Assembly (NCBI GenBank): GCA_022704985.1
Contig: JAKJFI010000014.1
Span: 1-12,158 of the forward strand
Direction of reading: 5' to 3'
Source: Candidatus Omnitrophota bacterium
GTDB lineage: Bacteria; Ratteibacteria; UBA8468; B48-G9; JAFGKM01
DNA: 12,158 bases
Below the pieces are notes generated by a model. That model did no database searches and was not told where the DNA came from. It was given only the letters and a program-made list of their open reading frames with translations. Made by a program: the position numbers and the translations under genes. Every line of letters starts with the position of its first letter. The first letter of the stretch is position 1. Shown piece after piece: positions 5,769 through 11,969 of this stretch.

Positions 5769-7051
5769 TGGAGTTATATTCACCATATAGGATATGCCCT
5801 CTCGGAGCGCACATAGACCACCAGCTGGGTATCGTTCTTGGGACCACAATAAACAGGGGCATTCACTTCAAATTCACACCCAACAAGACGGGAAAGGTAT
5901 GTCTGCACAGTCTTGACTATAATGAGCGCATAGAATTTTCCATGCCTGTCATTGAGAGCCGAATTATGGCGCGGCAATCTCGTTCAGTAACGGATATTCC
6001 ACGGAAAACCGGGCACTGGTCCGATTATGCGCGCGGCGCCGTGTGGGTTCTCAACGAATTTTGCCATTATAGGCTTATACCCTCGCCTCAGCGGGAAGAG
6101 GGCAGGGCGAGGAGGCTTAAATACGGCATTGACGCCGAGATAAACGCAGATTTTCCGGGAGGCGGATTGAGTTCCTCCGCCGCTATCGCGATTGCCTACC
6201 TTCTTGCGCTTGAAAAGGTTAATAACCTGGATATTTCAGCCGAAGAGAATATAAAACTGGTGCAAAAACTGGAGAATGAATATATAGGCCTGAAAAACGG
6301 TATCCTTGACCAGTCGATAATTCTGCTCACCAAGCCTGTCCCCAATTCAATGGTCTATCTTGACTGTAAAACCCTTGAGCATAGACTGATTACTACTCAC
6401 CCTCACCCTAACCTCGCCCCGGCGGGGAAAGAGCAGGATAAAGAGGTCAAGTTTGAAGTGGCTGTGGTCTATTCGGGGATAGAACAGGCGCTCTCAGGCA
6501 CAGGATACAATAAACGCGTGGCAGAGTGCGGTGAAGCGGCGAGGTTGCTGATGGAAATGGCGGATAAGAGATTGCCGCGCCAAAAACCGGCTCGCAATGA
6601 TAAAATGATAAAATTGAGGGACGTGCCGGAAGAGGTCTTCCATGCGCATAAAGACAACCTCCCCGAAAACCTGAAAAAACGCGCCACCCATTTTTTTACT
6701 GAGATGGAACGGGTGCAGAAAGGCGCCGCCCTCTGGAAGAAGGGCGACCTTGAAGGATTCGGAAAACTTATGACGGAATCAGGCAAAAGCTCCATAGAAA
6801 ACTATGAGTGCGGAACGCCTGCCCTGATAAGAATATATGAACTTCTGAACTCCATAGACGGAGTCAACGGCGCACGCTTTAGCGGCGCCGGATTCCGAGG
6901 TTCCTGCATCGGGCTGATAAAACCCTCGGAAGATGTAAGAAATGCAGTAAGGAAAAAAATCGGGGAGTATTACAAAAAAGAGTTCCCGCAGTACGCCGAC
7001 AACTGTAAAATCGCTTTCTGCGCCACAAATACTGAGGTAGGTGGAATTTAA
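5768..7051 (+). CDS. GHMP kinase, galacturonokinase-like (galactokinase family)
   Basis: A GHMP-fold sugar 1-kinase of 427 residues. Motif 1 is SPYRICPLGAHIDHQLG (5-21); motif 2, the phosphate loop, is PGGGLSSSAA (130-139); the catalytic-base region is LKNGILDQS (175-183, Asp181); motif 3 is RFSGAGFRGSC (370-380). PLGAHIDHQ instead of the galactokinase GRxNLIGEHxDY, plus LDCKTLEH (198-205) and SSIENYECG (341-349), match plant galacturonokinase (GALAK) as I recall it, so D-galacturonate to its 1-phosphate is the best guess; another uronate or sugar is possible. The first motif begins at residue 5, so the N-terminus is shorter than usual. Four segments (residues 61-72, 103-116, 210-224, 267-280) are encoded by dispersed repeats and look like insertions away from the motifs. 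It is the last gene of the plus-strand block, convergent with the pilus operon 28 bases away. Confidence 0.82.
   Translation: MELYSPYRICPLGAHIDHQLGIVLGTTINRGIHFKFTPNKTGKVCLHSLDYNERIEFSMPVIESRIMARQSRSVTDIPRKTGHWSDYARGAVWVLNEFCHYRLIPSPQREEGRARRLKYGIDAEINADFPGGGLSSSAAIAIAYLLALEKVNNLDISAEENIKLVQKLENEYIGLKNGILDQSIILLTKPVPNSMVYLDCKTLEHRLITTHPHPNLAPAGKEQDKEVKFEVAVVYSGIEQALSGTGYNKRVAECGEAARLLMEMADKRLPRQKPARNDKMIKLRDVPEEVFHAHKDNLPENLKKRATHFFTEMERVQKGAALWKKGDLEGFGKLMTESGKSSIENYECGTPALIRIYELLNSIDGVNGARFSGAGFRGSCIGLIKPSEDVRNAVRKKIGEYYKKEFPQYADNCKIAFCATNTEVGGI
5948..5981 (+). repeat. Family A palindromic repeat inside the kinase gene (copy 1)
   Basis: This 34-base stretch starts GTCATTGAGAGCCG and ends GGCGCGGCAATCTC. 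It matches the reverse complement of 6568-6601 at 29 of 34 bases with no gaps, and shares the GTCATTG/GCAATCTC ends with the intergenic copy at 307-350. It is read in frame as VIESRIMARQS, a segment of the kinase between the N-terminal motif and the conserved YARGAV segment. No stop codon is introduced. Confidence 0.75.
6080..6113 (+). repeat. Family B palindromic repeat inside the kinase gene (copy 1)
   Basis: CCTCGCC (6081-6087) and GGCGAGG (6107-6113) form a perfect 7-base inverted repeat around GGGAAGAGGGCA. It encodes PSPQREEGRAR, an Arg/Pro-rich stretch just before the strand leading to the GGGLSSSAA loop. Its composition fits the CCCTC-rich repeat family also seen at 4607-4637 and 6395-6437. 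Confidence 0.5.
6395..6437 (+). repeat. Family B palindromic repeat inside the kinase gene (copy 2)
   Basis: The stretch ACTCACCCTCACCCTAACC continues into CTCGCCCCGGCGGGGAAAG, with an inner CCCCGGCGGGG palindrome. The CACCCTCACCCTAACC arm is, from memory, a hallmark of widespread intergenic repeats. It is read in frame as THPHPNLAPAGKEQ between LDCKTLEH and the VAVVYSG strand, where the plant enzyme has a shorter linker as I recall it. Confidence 0.6.
6568..6601 (-). repeat. Family A palindromic repeat inside the kinase gene (copy 2, inverted)
   Basis: Read on the minus strand it begins ATCATTGCGAGCCGG and ends GGCGCGGCAATCTC, 29 of 34 identical to 5948-5981. On the coding strand it gives RLPRQKPARND, a basic stretch between the SECQEAA-like helix (VAECGEAARLL) and the segment beginning VPEEVFHAHK. 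Being inverted, the two copies could pair within the kinase mRNA. Confidence 0.75.
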
Positions 7052-7079
7052 TTACTGGAAGCGGACCCTAATCTGTAAA

Positions 7080-8513
7080 TTATTGTATTGTTGAATCAGC
7101 GTTTATTTCTTCCCAGCGATTCACGTCGAAATATATATCCAAATCTTCATCTACGGTTGGAAAGAACGGTGGAGGATCTGTAGTCGCTCTGTCATCGTAA
7201 CGGTAATCCTTCGCAAAACCTGTCAGCAGTCGCCCTGTACTCGGATTGAACGTACCCGTCAGTCCGCGGTAATTTTGGATTATACCGCCCCAAACATTCA
7301 GCGTCCCCCTCGGATTACCCCTATTATGATTCTCGACATAGAAAGATTTATCAAAAACCATAATGCTGGCATGTATTACCATATTGTTAGGAGCTGAAGA
7401 ATCAACCTCCACGCTTCTTCCGGCCACCAGCCCGAGCTGACCGGTACAACCAGGATCATCAGGGTCGAGGTTGTATCGGATGCGGTCAGTTATAATCATA
7501 TCATTTTCAGCGACTATGGTAAGTCTATCGTACACCCTCGCGTCCGCGTTCCCGGGACCCTGTATTGTAATATCACCATTCGAATATATAACCCCGTTAA
7601 AAGAAGGTGTCAGCGTTCTGGAAGTCGTAACCGTTCGCGTTCGCCATCTTCCGCTTGCATCCTTATAGTCTTCCACATAAGTGGTAGTAAGCGTATTCCC
7701 GATTTTGGTCCATGTCCGCGTCCGGTCATAGCGTCCGGTGTTATATCTTTCCGTATAGGCAAGCGTGTTTCCATCCAGCGTTATTGTAGAATCACTGGCA
7801 ATATGTATGCCGCCGCTTGCATTGGAAGCGGTCTTTAATTTATCCATATTTAAGTATTTATTCATGTCTATAGGTTGCACGCCAAGTTGATAACCTGCCC
7901 GGAAATCTGGATTGTTATACACACCGGAGTAATAGTTGAAAGAATTTGCCGTACTGGTAACCTTGCCGTGAAAAACCGGACGCCCGCGTATATTTATCCG
8001 GCTGTTGGAATGGACAGGCCCGTAAAGAACGTCATTTCCCGTAAACCAGATTGTCTCGCCTCCTTCGCCCAATTCACTATTTGTAAAGTAGGCATATCTG
8101 GCAAAACTCTTTATGACCACGTTTAAGTTTATTTGCTTCTTGACAGTTACCGTTCCTGCCCGTGTATTTGTATCGACACTGGCAACGGAAATAATCTTGT
8201 ACCCGTCGCGATTTGAAGAACTGGGAGGGATAATGGTGACATCATATTTGCCCCTCCCGAACTGTTGCTCCTCAAAAGGCTGGAAAGCTTCCCCTGTAGG
8301 AGGGACGTAAGTGGTATGTACTTCTTTTTCCAACCAAGCCTTGCCGTGTTCAACGCCTGCCTCGGCAATCCAGAAAGCGCTCGTTGGATAAATACCCTTG
8401 TGGCTAAACAATCTTTCTTCTCTCGACATGTAAAGAAAAGCAATGCCGGTAATGGCAAGTATCAATCCCAGTATTACAACCACAAAAAGCGCCAGCCCCT
8501 TTTTATTATTCAT
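7080..8513 (-). CDS. PilX-like pilus assembly protein with DUF4900 region
   Basis: The N-terminus MNNKKGLALFVVVILGLILA has a short basic leader and one hydrophobic helix (about residues 7-27) like PilX-type minor pilins. It continues with AFWIAEAGVEHGKAWL, the AEAG helix typical of PilX N-terminal domains. It lacks Glu at position +5 after the presumed Gly cleavage point, as PilX proteins often do. The remaining roughly 400 residues are a large beta-rich extracellular domain including YGPVHSNSRINIRGRPVFHG, the pattern of DUF4900. It probably acts at the pilus tip or in pseudopilus priming or adhesion. This start gives 477 residues; an in-frame ATG at 8528 would add MGVRA. Neither start has a good ribosome site, and the gene closely follows the PilW-like stop (8535), implying coupling. 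It is the last gene of the operon, 28 bases from the convergent kinase gene. Confidence 0.78.
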   Translation of the reverse strand: MNNKKGLALFVVVILGLILAITGIAFLYMSREERLFSHKGIYPTSAFWIAEAGVEHGKAWLEKEVHTTYVPPTGEAFQPFEEQQFGRGKYDVTIIPPSSSNRDGYKIISVASVDTNTRAGTVTVKKQINLNVVIKSFARYAYFTNSELGEGGETIWFTGNDVLYGPVHSNSRINIRGRPVFHGKVTSTANSFNYYSGVYNNPDFRAGYQLGVQPIDMNKYLNMDKLKTASNASGGIHIASDSTITLDGNTLAYTERYNTGRYDRTRTWTKIGNTLTTTYVEDYKDASGRWRTRTVTTSRTLTPSFNGVIYSNGDITIQGPGNADARVYDRLTIVAENDMIITDRIRYNLDPDDPGCTGQLGLVAGRSVEVDSSAPNNMVIHASIMVFDKSFYVENHNRGNPRGTLNVWGGIIQNYRGLTGTFNPSTGRLLTGFAKDYRYDDRATTDPPPFFPTVDEDLDIYFDVNRWEEINADSTIQ

Positions 8514-8534
8514 GGCGCGCACCCCCATTGCTAA

Positions 8535-9032
8535 TCACGACTTAAAATTGCGCATAACAATCGTTTTCTGCGTAGAAAAACTTTCTTCCTTTCTCTTGAG
8601 TACCACCTCTATCCCTATCACGCCGGGAACATATTCTCCCTCTTCATTCTGCTCCGGGAAATTAAAGTCAAGAGAATGCAGTATCCCGGAAATCAGTATC
8701 TCGTCTTCTTCTTCGTTAATCTTGTATTTTAAATCCTTTCCATCTTGATAAAAAACTTTTGTCCACTCAAGGTTTTTATTCTTATCTTTACGCTCCAGCT
8801 CCAGTCTCTGCCCGCTATTCAGAATTTGAGCGTTGGTAGATTCTCTGATAGCCTTTGTAAGCACTGTAAGCATGAAAGAAGATTCACCCTGCAAAACAAC
8901 CTTGTCGTTTCCCCTAATCCAGAAGTTCGTAGAAGACACTTGAATAATCCCGACTATCAGAAACAGGATACCCGCTATTACCATCGCAATCATCAATTCC
9001 ACCAAACTGAATCCCTTTTTCCCCTTCAACAT
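8535..9032 (-). CDS. Prepilin, PilW/GspJ-like minor (pseudo)pilin
   Basis: A 165-residue class III prepilin: leader MLKGKKG, cleavage before FSLVELMIAM, with the conserved Glu at +5 and a hydrophobic alpha-helix to about residue 27. The mature part, with SSFMLTVLTKAIRESTNAQI and a C-terminal beta region (VIGIEVVLKRKEE), fits the PilW/GspJ type, which caps the growing pilus or pseudopilus together with GspI/K-like partners. It would be processed by a PilD-type prepilin peptidase, not encoded here. It begins 13 bases after the preceding prepilin gene with a weak GGGAA ribosome site, and its stop lies 6-21 bases before the PilX-like start candidates. The J/W type rather than H/U is inferred from length and gene order. 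Confidence 0.85.
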   Translation of the reverse strand: MLKGKKGFSLVELMIAMVIAGILFLIVGIIQVSSTNFWIRGNDKVVLQGESSFMLTVLTKAIRESTNAQILNSGQRLELERKDKNKNLEWTKVFYQDGKDLKYKINEEEDEILISGILHSLDFNFPEQNEEGEYVPGVIGIEVVLKRKEESFSTQKTIVMRNFKS

Positions 9033-9045
9033 AATATTCCCGTGG

Positions 9046-9438
9046 TTATCGAATAGAAATTATCGTCTTCAAATCTATCTTCTGTTCTTGCCCTTTCTCG
9101 GTCCATGTAACTTCAACTTCAACTATTTTCATGAAATTTTCCAAATCCTGCAAATCTTCTTCATAATCCTCTAAATCTTCCACAACTGTAGTTTTGCGTT
9201 TGAAAGACATGCCGCCTACAGATATCTGCTCATTACTATCCACTATCTCACTATACGGAATACGCCTCAACTCTTCCAGTTTTTGCTCTGCCAGTTCTCT
9301 TGCCTGCCTGTAACGACCAGAAAGGTCAATATCCATCCGACCGTATGAAAATAAAGCCATGCCAGCCAACATTATAATAAGAAAAATGGCTATTGCGATT
9401 AGAAGCTCAACAAGCGTATCTCCATTTTTATGTTTCAT
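9046..9438 (-). CDS. Prepilin, PilV/GspI-like minor (pseudo)pilin
   Basis: A 130-residue prepilin with leader MKHKNG followed by DTLVELLIAIAIFLIIM: Gly at -1, Glu at +5 and a hydrophobic helix to about residue 28. The first mature residue would be Asp instead of the usual Phe or Met. The ARELAEQKLEELRRIPY segment, the helix after the membrane part containing AEQKLEELR, is characteristic of PilV/GspI proteins. The short beta domain ends KIDLKTIISIR. No Shine-Dalgarno sequence is visible upstream of the ATG; the upstream 68-base gap holds a repeat-like sequence. Its place between the secretin and the PilW-like gene supports a minor pilin role. Confidence 0.85.
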   Translation of the reverse strand: MKHKNGDTLVELLIAIAIFLIIMLAGMALFSYGRMDIDLSGRYRQARELAEQKLEELRRIPYSEIVDSNEQISVGGMSFKRKTTVVEDLEDYEEDLQDLENFMKIVEVEVTWTEKGQEQKIDLKTIISIR

Positions 9439-9452
9439 ATAGTTGAAAGGAA

Positions 9453-9499
9453 GGGGGAGTAGCGCCCCATAATTCAGGATTAATATTTGACCCCACTCC
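9453..9499 (-). repeat. Repeat-like inverted sequence in the secretin-prepilin gap
   Basis: On the minus strand GGAGTGGGGTCAAATATTAA runs to GGGGCGCTACTCC; GGAGT (9499-9495) and ACTCC (9460-9456) form the ends. The GGGGTCAAATnTT core resembles, from memory, palindromes linked to REP-associated tyrosine transposases. It has no downstream T-run. It occupies most of the 68-base gap and leaves the next gene without a recognisable ribosome site. One copy only is seen here, so its status as a repeat is unproven. Confidence 0.35.
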
Positions 9500-9506
9500 T
9501 TTTAAT

Positions 9507-10814
9507 TCAATTTTCAGGCAGTATCCGTCTTTTTTCTACCTCAGCAACCACTTTTGCTTCTTCGGCTGTGATAATCTTAGGAGTCAGAAATATTACAAGG
9601 TCGGTCTTTTCAGAGTTCGATGCACGGTTGTTGAATAAGAACGGCAGTATATCGCCAAGAAATGGCATCTTGTTCGTAGTCTTTCTCGTATCCTGCCTTA
9701 ATAATCCGCCTATCACCAGCGTATCGCCATTCTTGATTATGACGCTTGTCTTTACTCTCCTCTCGTAGGTATCCACGGCAGGAGGGTCAACGAAAACTGT
9801 TGATTTTACGGCAGAACTGACGACGGGTTCAACTTCGAGAGTTATATAACCTTCCTGATTTATTTTTGGAACGACCTTCAAGGCGACACCTACATCCCGG
9901 TATTCGTATTCTGTTATTATCCTCTGGCCTTCGGTTTCAGTAACTTTCGGCGCAACCGCCGTATTTTTGATTATTTTTATCTCAGCAGGCTTATCGTTGA
10001 GGGTGGTAATTCTCGGATTCGCAAGGATGTTCGCCTTACCTTCAGACTGGAGAAGACGCAGGTTTGCGGTCAACGCCTGCAATGAAAGAGTGCCGAGAAT
10101 GAACTGCGGGTCGGAGGTTGCCGTTGTTGCTCTCGGACCGACAATCTTCCTTGAATAACTTTCCTGCCACGGGAAGGAAGTATCCAAGGCAGGGCCTGAA
10201 AAACCGGCTTCGACATTCCAGGCTATTCCAAGGTCCTTAATCGCATCTTCCGACAACTCTACAAGGACAGCCTCTATGGATACCTGTGAAACCATCTTAT
10301 CAAGCGATGAAATTATATCGTTTATCTGCTTGAGATTTTCATCCGTATCCCTGACAGTTATGCTGTTAGTTCTCGTATCCCGAATTATGCTTCCGCCTGT
10401 ACTCAAAAGGGGAGCAAGTAATTCTCCCAGAGTATCCGCTTTTGCATACTGCAGGAAAAAAGTCCGGCTTGACAACGGTGGAGGCGGCAAAAGAGGAATG
10501 GAAGATTTCTTTACAAGATATATTTCAGTCCCCTCTATTTTTTCACGGTATAAACCGTTCGCTTTCAATATGACATCCACTACCTGCGTCCTATCCGCGT
10601 CTTTCAGATAAACGCTTACCGGGTAACTGTTGAGTTCGGTACTGGCAATCAAATTAATCCCTGTTTCCTGAGTCAAAGTTTGAAGAACGCTTTTTAATTC
10701 CGCACGATAAAAATTAAGCGTAATTTCTTCTGCTCCAAAAGAGAAAATCGCAGGGATAAAAACATAAACAAAAAAGGTGCTCATTGCCAATACTGTAAAA
10801 AGATGTTTTTTCAT
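9507..10814 (-). CDS. pilQ: Outer-membrane secretin (PilQ/GspD family), compact form
   Basis: This forms the multimeric outer-membrane pore for the pilus or pseudopilus. A signal peptide (1-28, MKKHLFTVLA... ending FSFGA) is followed by an N0/STN-type domain (about 30-103), a proline linker (PLLPPPPLSS, 107-116), an N1-type domain (about 117-175) and the secretin beta-barrel domain (about 178-413). The last contains LLQSEGKANILANPRITTLN (253-272) and the signature region MPFLGDILPFLFNNR (383-397), slightly different from the usual VPxLGxIPxLGxLF. At 435 residues it is much smaller than proteobacterial PilQ, with no AMIN domain. I chose the ATG at 10814, preceded by AGGAG with 10-base spacing, because it gives a standard signal peptide. 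An in-frame ATG at 10862 overlaps the pilP stop (ATGA) and would add 16 residues. It is coupled to pilP. Confidence 0.92.
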   Translation of the reverse strand: MKKHLFTVLAMSTFFVYVFIPAIFSFGAEEITLNFYRAELKSVLQTLTQETGINLIASTELNSYPVSVYLKDADRTQVVDVILKANGLYREKIEGTEIYLVKKSSIPLLPPPPLSSRTFFLQYAKADTLGELLAPLLSTGGSIIRDTRTNSITVRDTDENLKQINDIISSLDKMVSQVSIEAVLVELSEDAIKDLGIAWNVEAGFSGPALDTSFPWQESYSRKIVGPRATTATSDPQFILGTLSLQALTANLRLLQSEGKANILANPRITTLNDKPAEIKIIKNTAVAPKVTETEGQRIITEYEYRDVGVALKVVPKINQEGYITLEVEPVVSSAVKSTVFVDPPAVDTYERRVKTSVIIKNGDTLVIGGLLRQDTRKTTNKMPFLGDILPFLFNNRASNSEKTDLVIFLTPKIITAEEAKVVAEVEKRRILPEN

Positions 10815-10858
10815 TTTTTCATATCTCCTGTTTGGAGTTATTCTCATGCCTCTCTTCC

Positions 10859-11410
10859 TCATTGTGCTTCAATTTTACCTGTGTTTTTAACGTCGCCAGA
10901 CTTTTTCGCAGGCAGTTCATTTTCAGCCTTATCAGACGGTTTGCTTTCTTCAAACTCATCCTCTGATTTCACTTCCTGACCAGCCATACTAACAGTAAAG
11001 AAAGTATTATCACATTGTAACAGGACATTGTCATCAATAATCCTGCGAATTCGACAATTTTCTATAAAATCGCCTTCTGCCTTCACCTCACCATTTATTA
11101 TGGCAAATGATTTCTTACTGCCGTGCAAAATGCCCGAAACAATAAATTCCTGCGCTTTTGCCTCTTCCACCGGCTCACTATCAGAAACAGAGACTATCCT
11201 GGGCGTTATCAATGGAACAAACGGGTCTCTCCTGACTCTGGAATATCCGGTCTTGCGCGCTTCGAGACCGGATATGTCATTCAAGGATTTCTTCAACGCT
11301 GTTATGTTGCCCTCAATCTTCTCTACGTCAAGTTCTCCCGATATCAGAAACCCCGAAAACATCAGTATTAAAATCGCGGTATAATCAAATCTCAGTTTTT
11401 TTCTTTCCAT
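10859..11410 (-). CDS. pilP: PilP/GspC-like inner-membrane alignment protein
   Basis: A 183-residue protein with an N-terminal membrane segment (about 11-24, TAILILMFSGFLIS), a linker, the RRDPFVPL motif (60-67) found in PilP and GspC proteins, and a beta domain (about 88-142, FIVSGILHGSKKSFAIINGE ... FFTVSM) corresponding to the HR/PilP domain that contacts the secretin N0 domain. The last 40 residues are charged and Lys/Glu-rich, likely disordered. Classical PilP is a lipoprotein, but no lipobox cysteine is present here, so anchoring is by the N-terminal helix as in GspC. It begins inside the end of pilO (26-base overlap, different frame) and ends overlapping or just before the secretin gene. 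PilP identity rests on RDPF, size and gene order. Confidence 0.8.
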   Translation of the reverse strand: MERKKLRFDYTAILILMFSGFLISGELDVEKIEGNITALKKSLNDISGLEARKTGYSRVRRDPFVPLITPRIVSVSDSEPVEEAKAQEFIVSGILHGSKKSFAIINGEVKAEGDFIENCRIRRIIDDNVLLQCDNTFFTVSMAGQEVKSEDEFEESKPSDKAENELPAKKSGDVKNTGKIEAQ

Positions 11411-11969
11411 CTACGGCTTCCTTTTTTATCCCCAGGAAAGTCAAATCGTATCTTGCGCCCTCATCGGCATCCTTGTCCCGGATAATAGTAATATCTTCCA
11501 GAACAAGAAACCTCTGGCTGCGTTCTATGGAATCTATCATGCTAAGGACATCTGGAAAACCGCCGGTGAGCAATACTTTCCAGGTGTAATAAAGTTTATC
11601 CTTGCTGGAACTCTTGCTTCCCGAACGGCGCTCAACTGTTGATACCTGAATCAGGTCGAGGTTTGCCTTTTTTGCCATCGTGTAAATATAGTTGTAAAAG
11701 GTAAGACCTGCATCAATACCCTGTCCGTCAGTCCATGTAAAATTTTCTGTTTTTTTATTTGCCTCTTTTATCACATTATCCAGTGAATTGATAAACTCCG
11801 GGGTGGCGGTTATCATCATATAGTCGTATTCAACCCTTGCCTTCTCATCCTTGCATTTGGCTATCGTCTTGTTCTGCGGAACAATGAGGAAGTTGTGAAC
11901 AAGCTGCGACACCACGATATATGAGAGAAGCATCCATATCATATACTTCTTTATGAGATTTACAAGCAT
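11385..11969 (-). CDS. pilO: PilO-like pilus alignment protein
   Basis: A bitopic inner-membrane protein of 194 residues: a short cytoplasmic N-terminus, one transmembrane helix (about 10-30, MIWMLLSYIVVSQLVHNFLI), a helical periplasmic stretch, then an alpha/beta ferredoxin-like domain (about 85-185) including KVLLTGGFPDVLSMIDSIER and ARYDLTFLGI. This is the PilO (GspM-like) plan: it pairs with PilN and binds PilP to join the inner-membrane motor platform to the secretin. The start is set by GGAGG seven bases before the ATG at 11969, which overlaps the stop of the upstream gene by one base (TAATG). A longer reading from 11999 would extend into that gene and lacks a ribosome site. Sequence similarity to PilO is weak, as usual in this family; gene order carries much of the call. 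Confidence 0.8.
   Translation of the reverse strand: MLVNLIKKYMIWMLLSYIVVSQLVHNFLIVPQNKTIAKCKDEKARVEYDYMMITATPEFINSLDNVIKEANKKTENFTWTDGQGIDAGLTFYNYIYTMAKKANLDLIQVSTVERRSGSKSSSKDKLYYTWKVLLTGGFPDVLSMIDSIERSQRFLVLEDITIIRDKDADEGARYDLTFLGIKKEAVDGKKKTEI

Noticed and set aside
5948..6601. CRISPR array from repeated units in the kinase gene
   Set aside because: Only two copies in inverted orientation, widely spaced and within coding sequence; no regular repeat-spacer structure.
5768..7051. Ordinary galactokinase (GalK) annotation for the kinase
   Set aside because: The first motif is PLGAHIDHQ rather than GRxNLIGEHxDY, and other motifs fit galacturonokinase better.
7052..7079. A bidirectional terminator between the convergent kinase and PilX-like genes
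   Set aside because: The 28 bases contain no inverted repeat or T-run that I can see.
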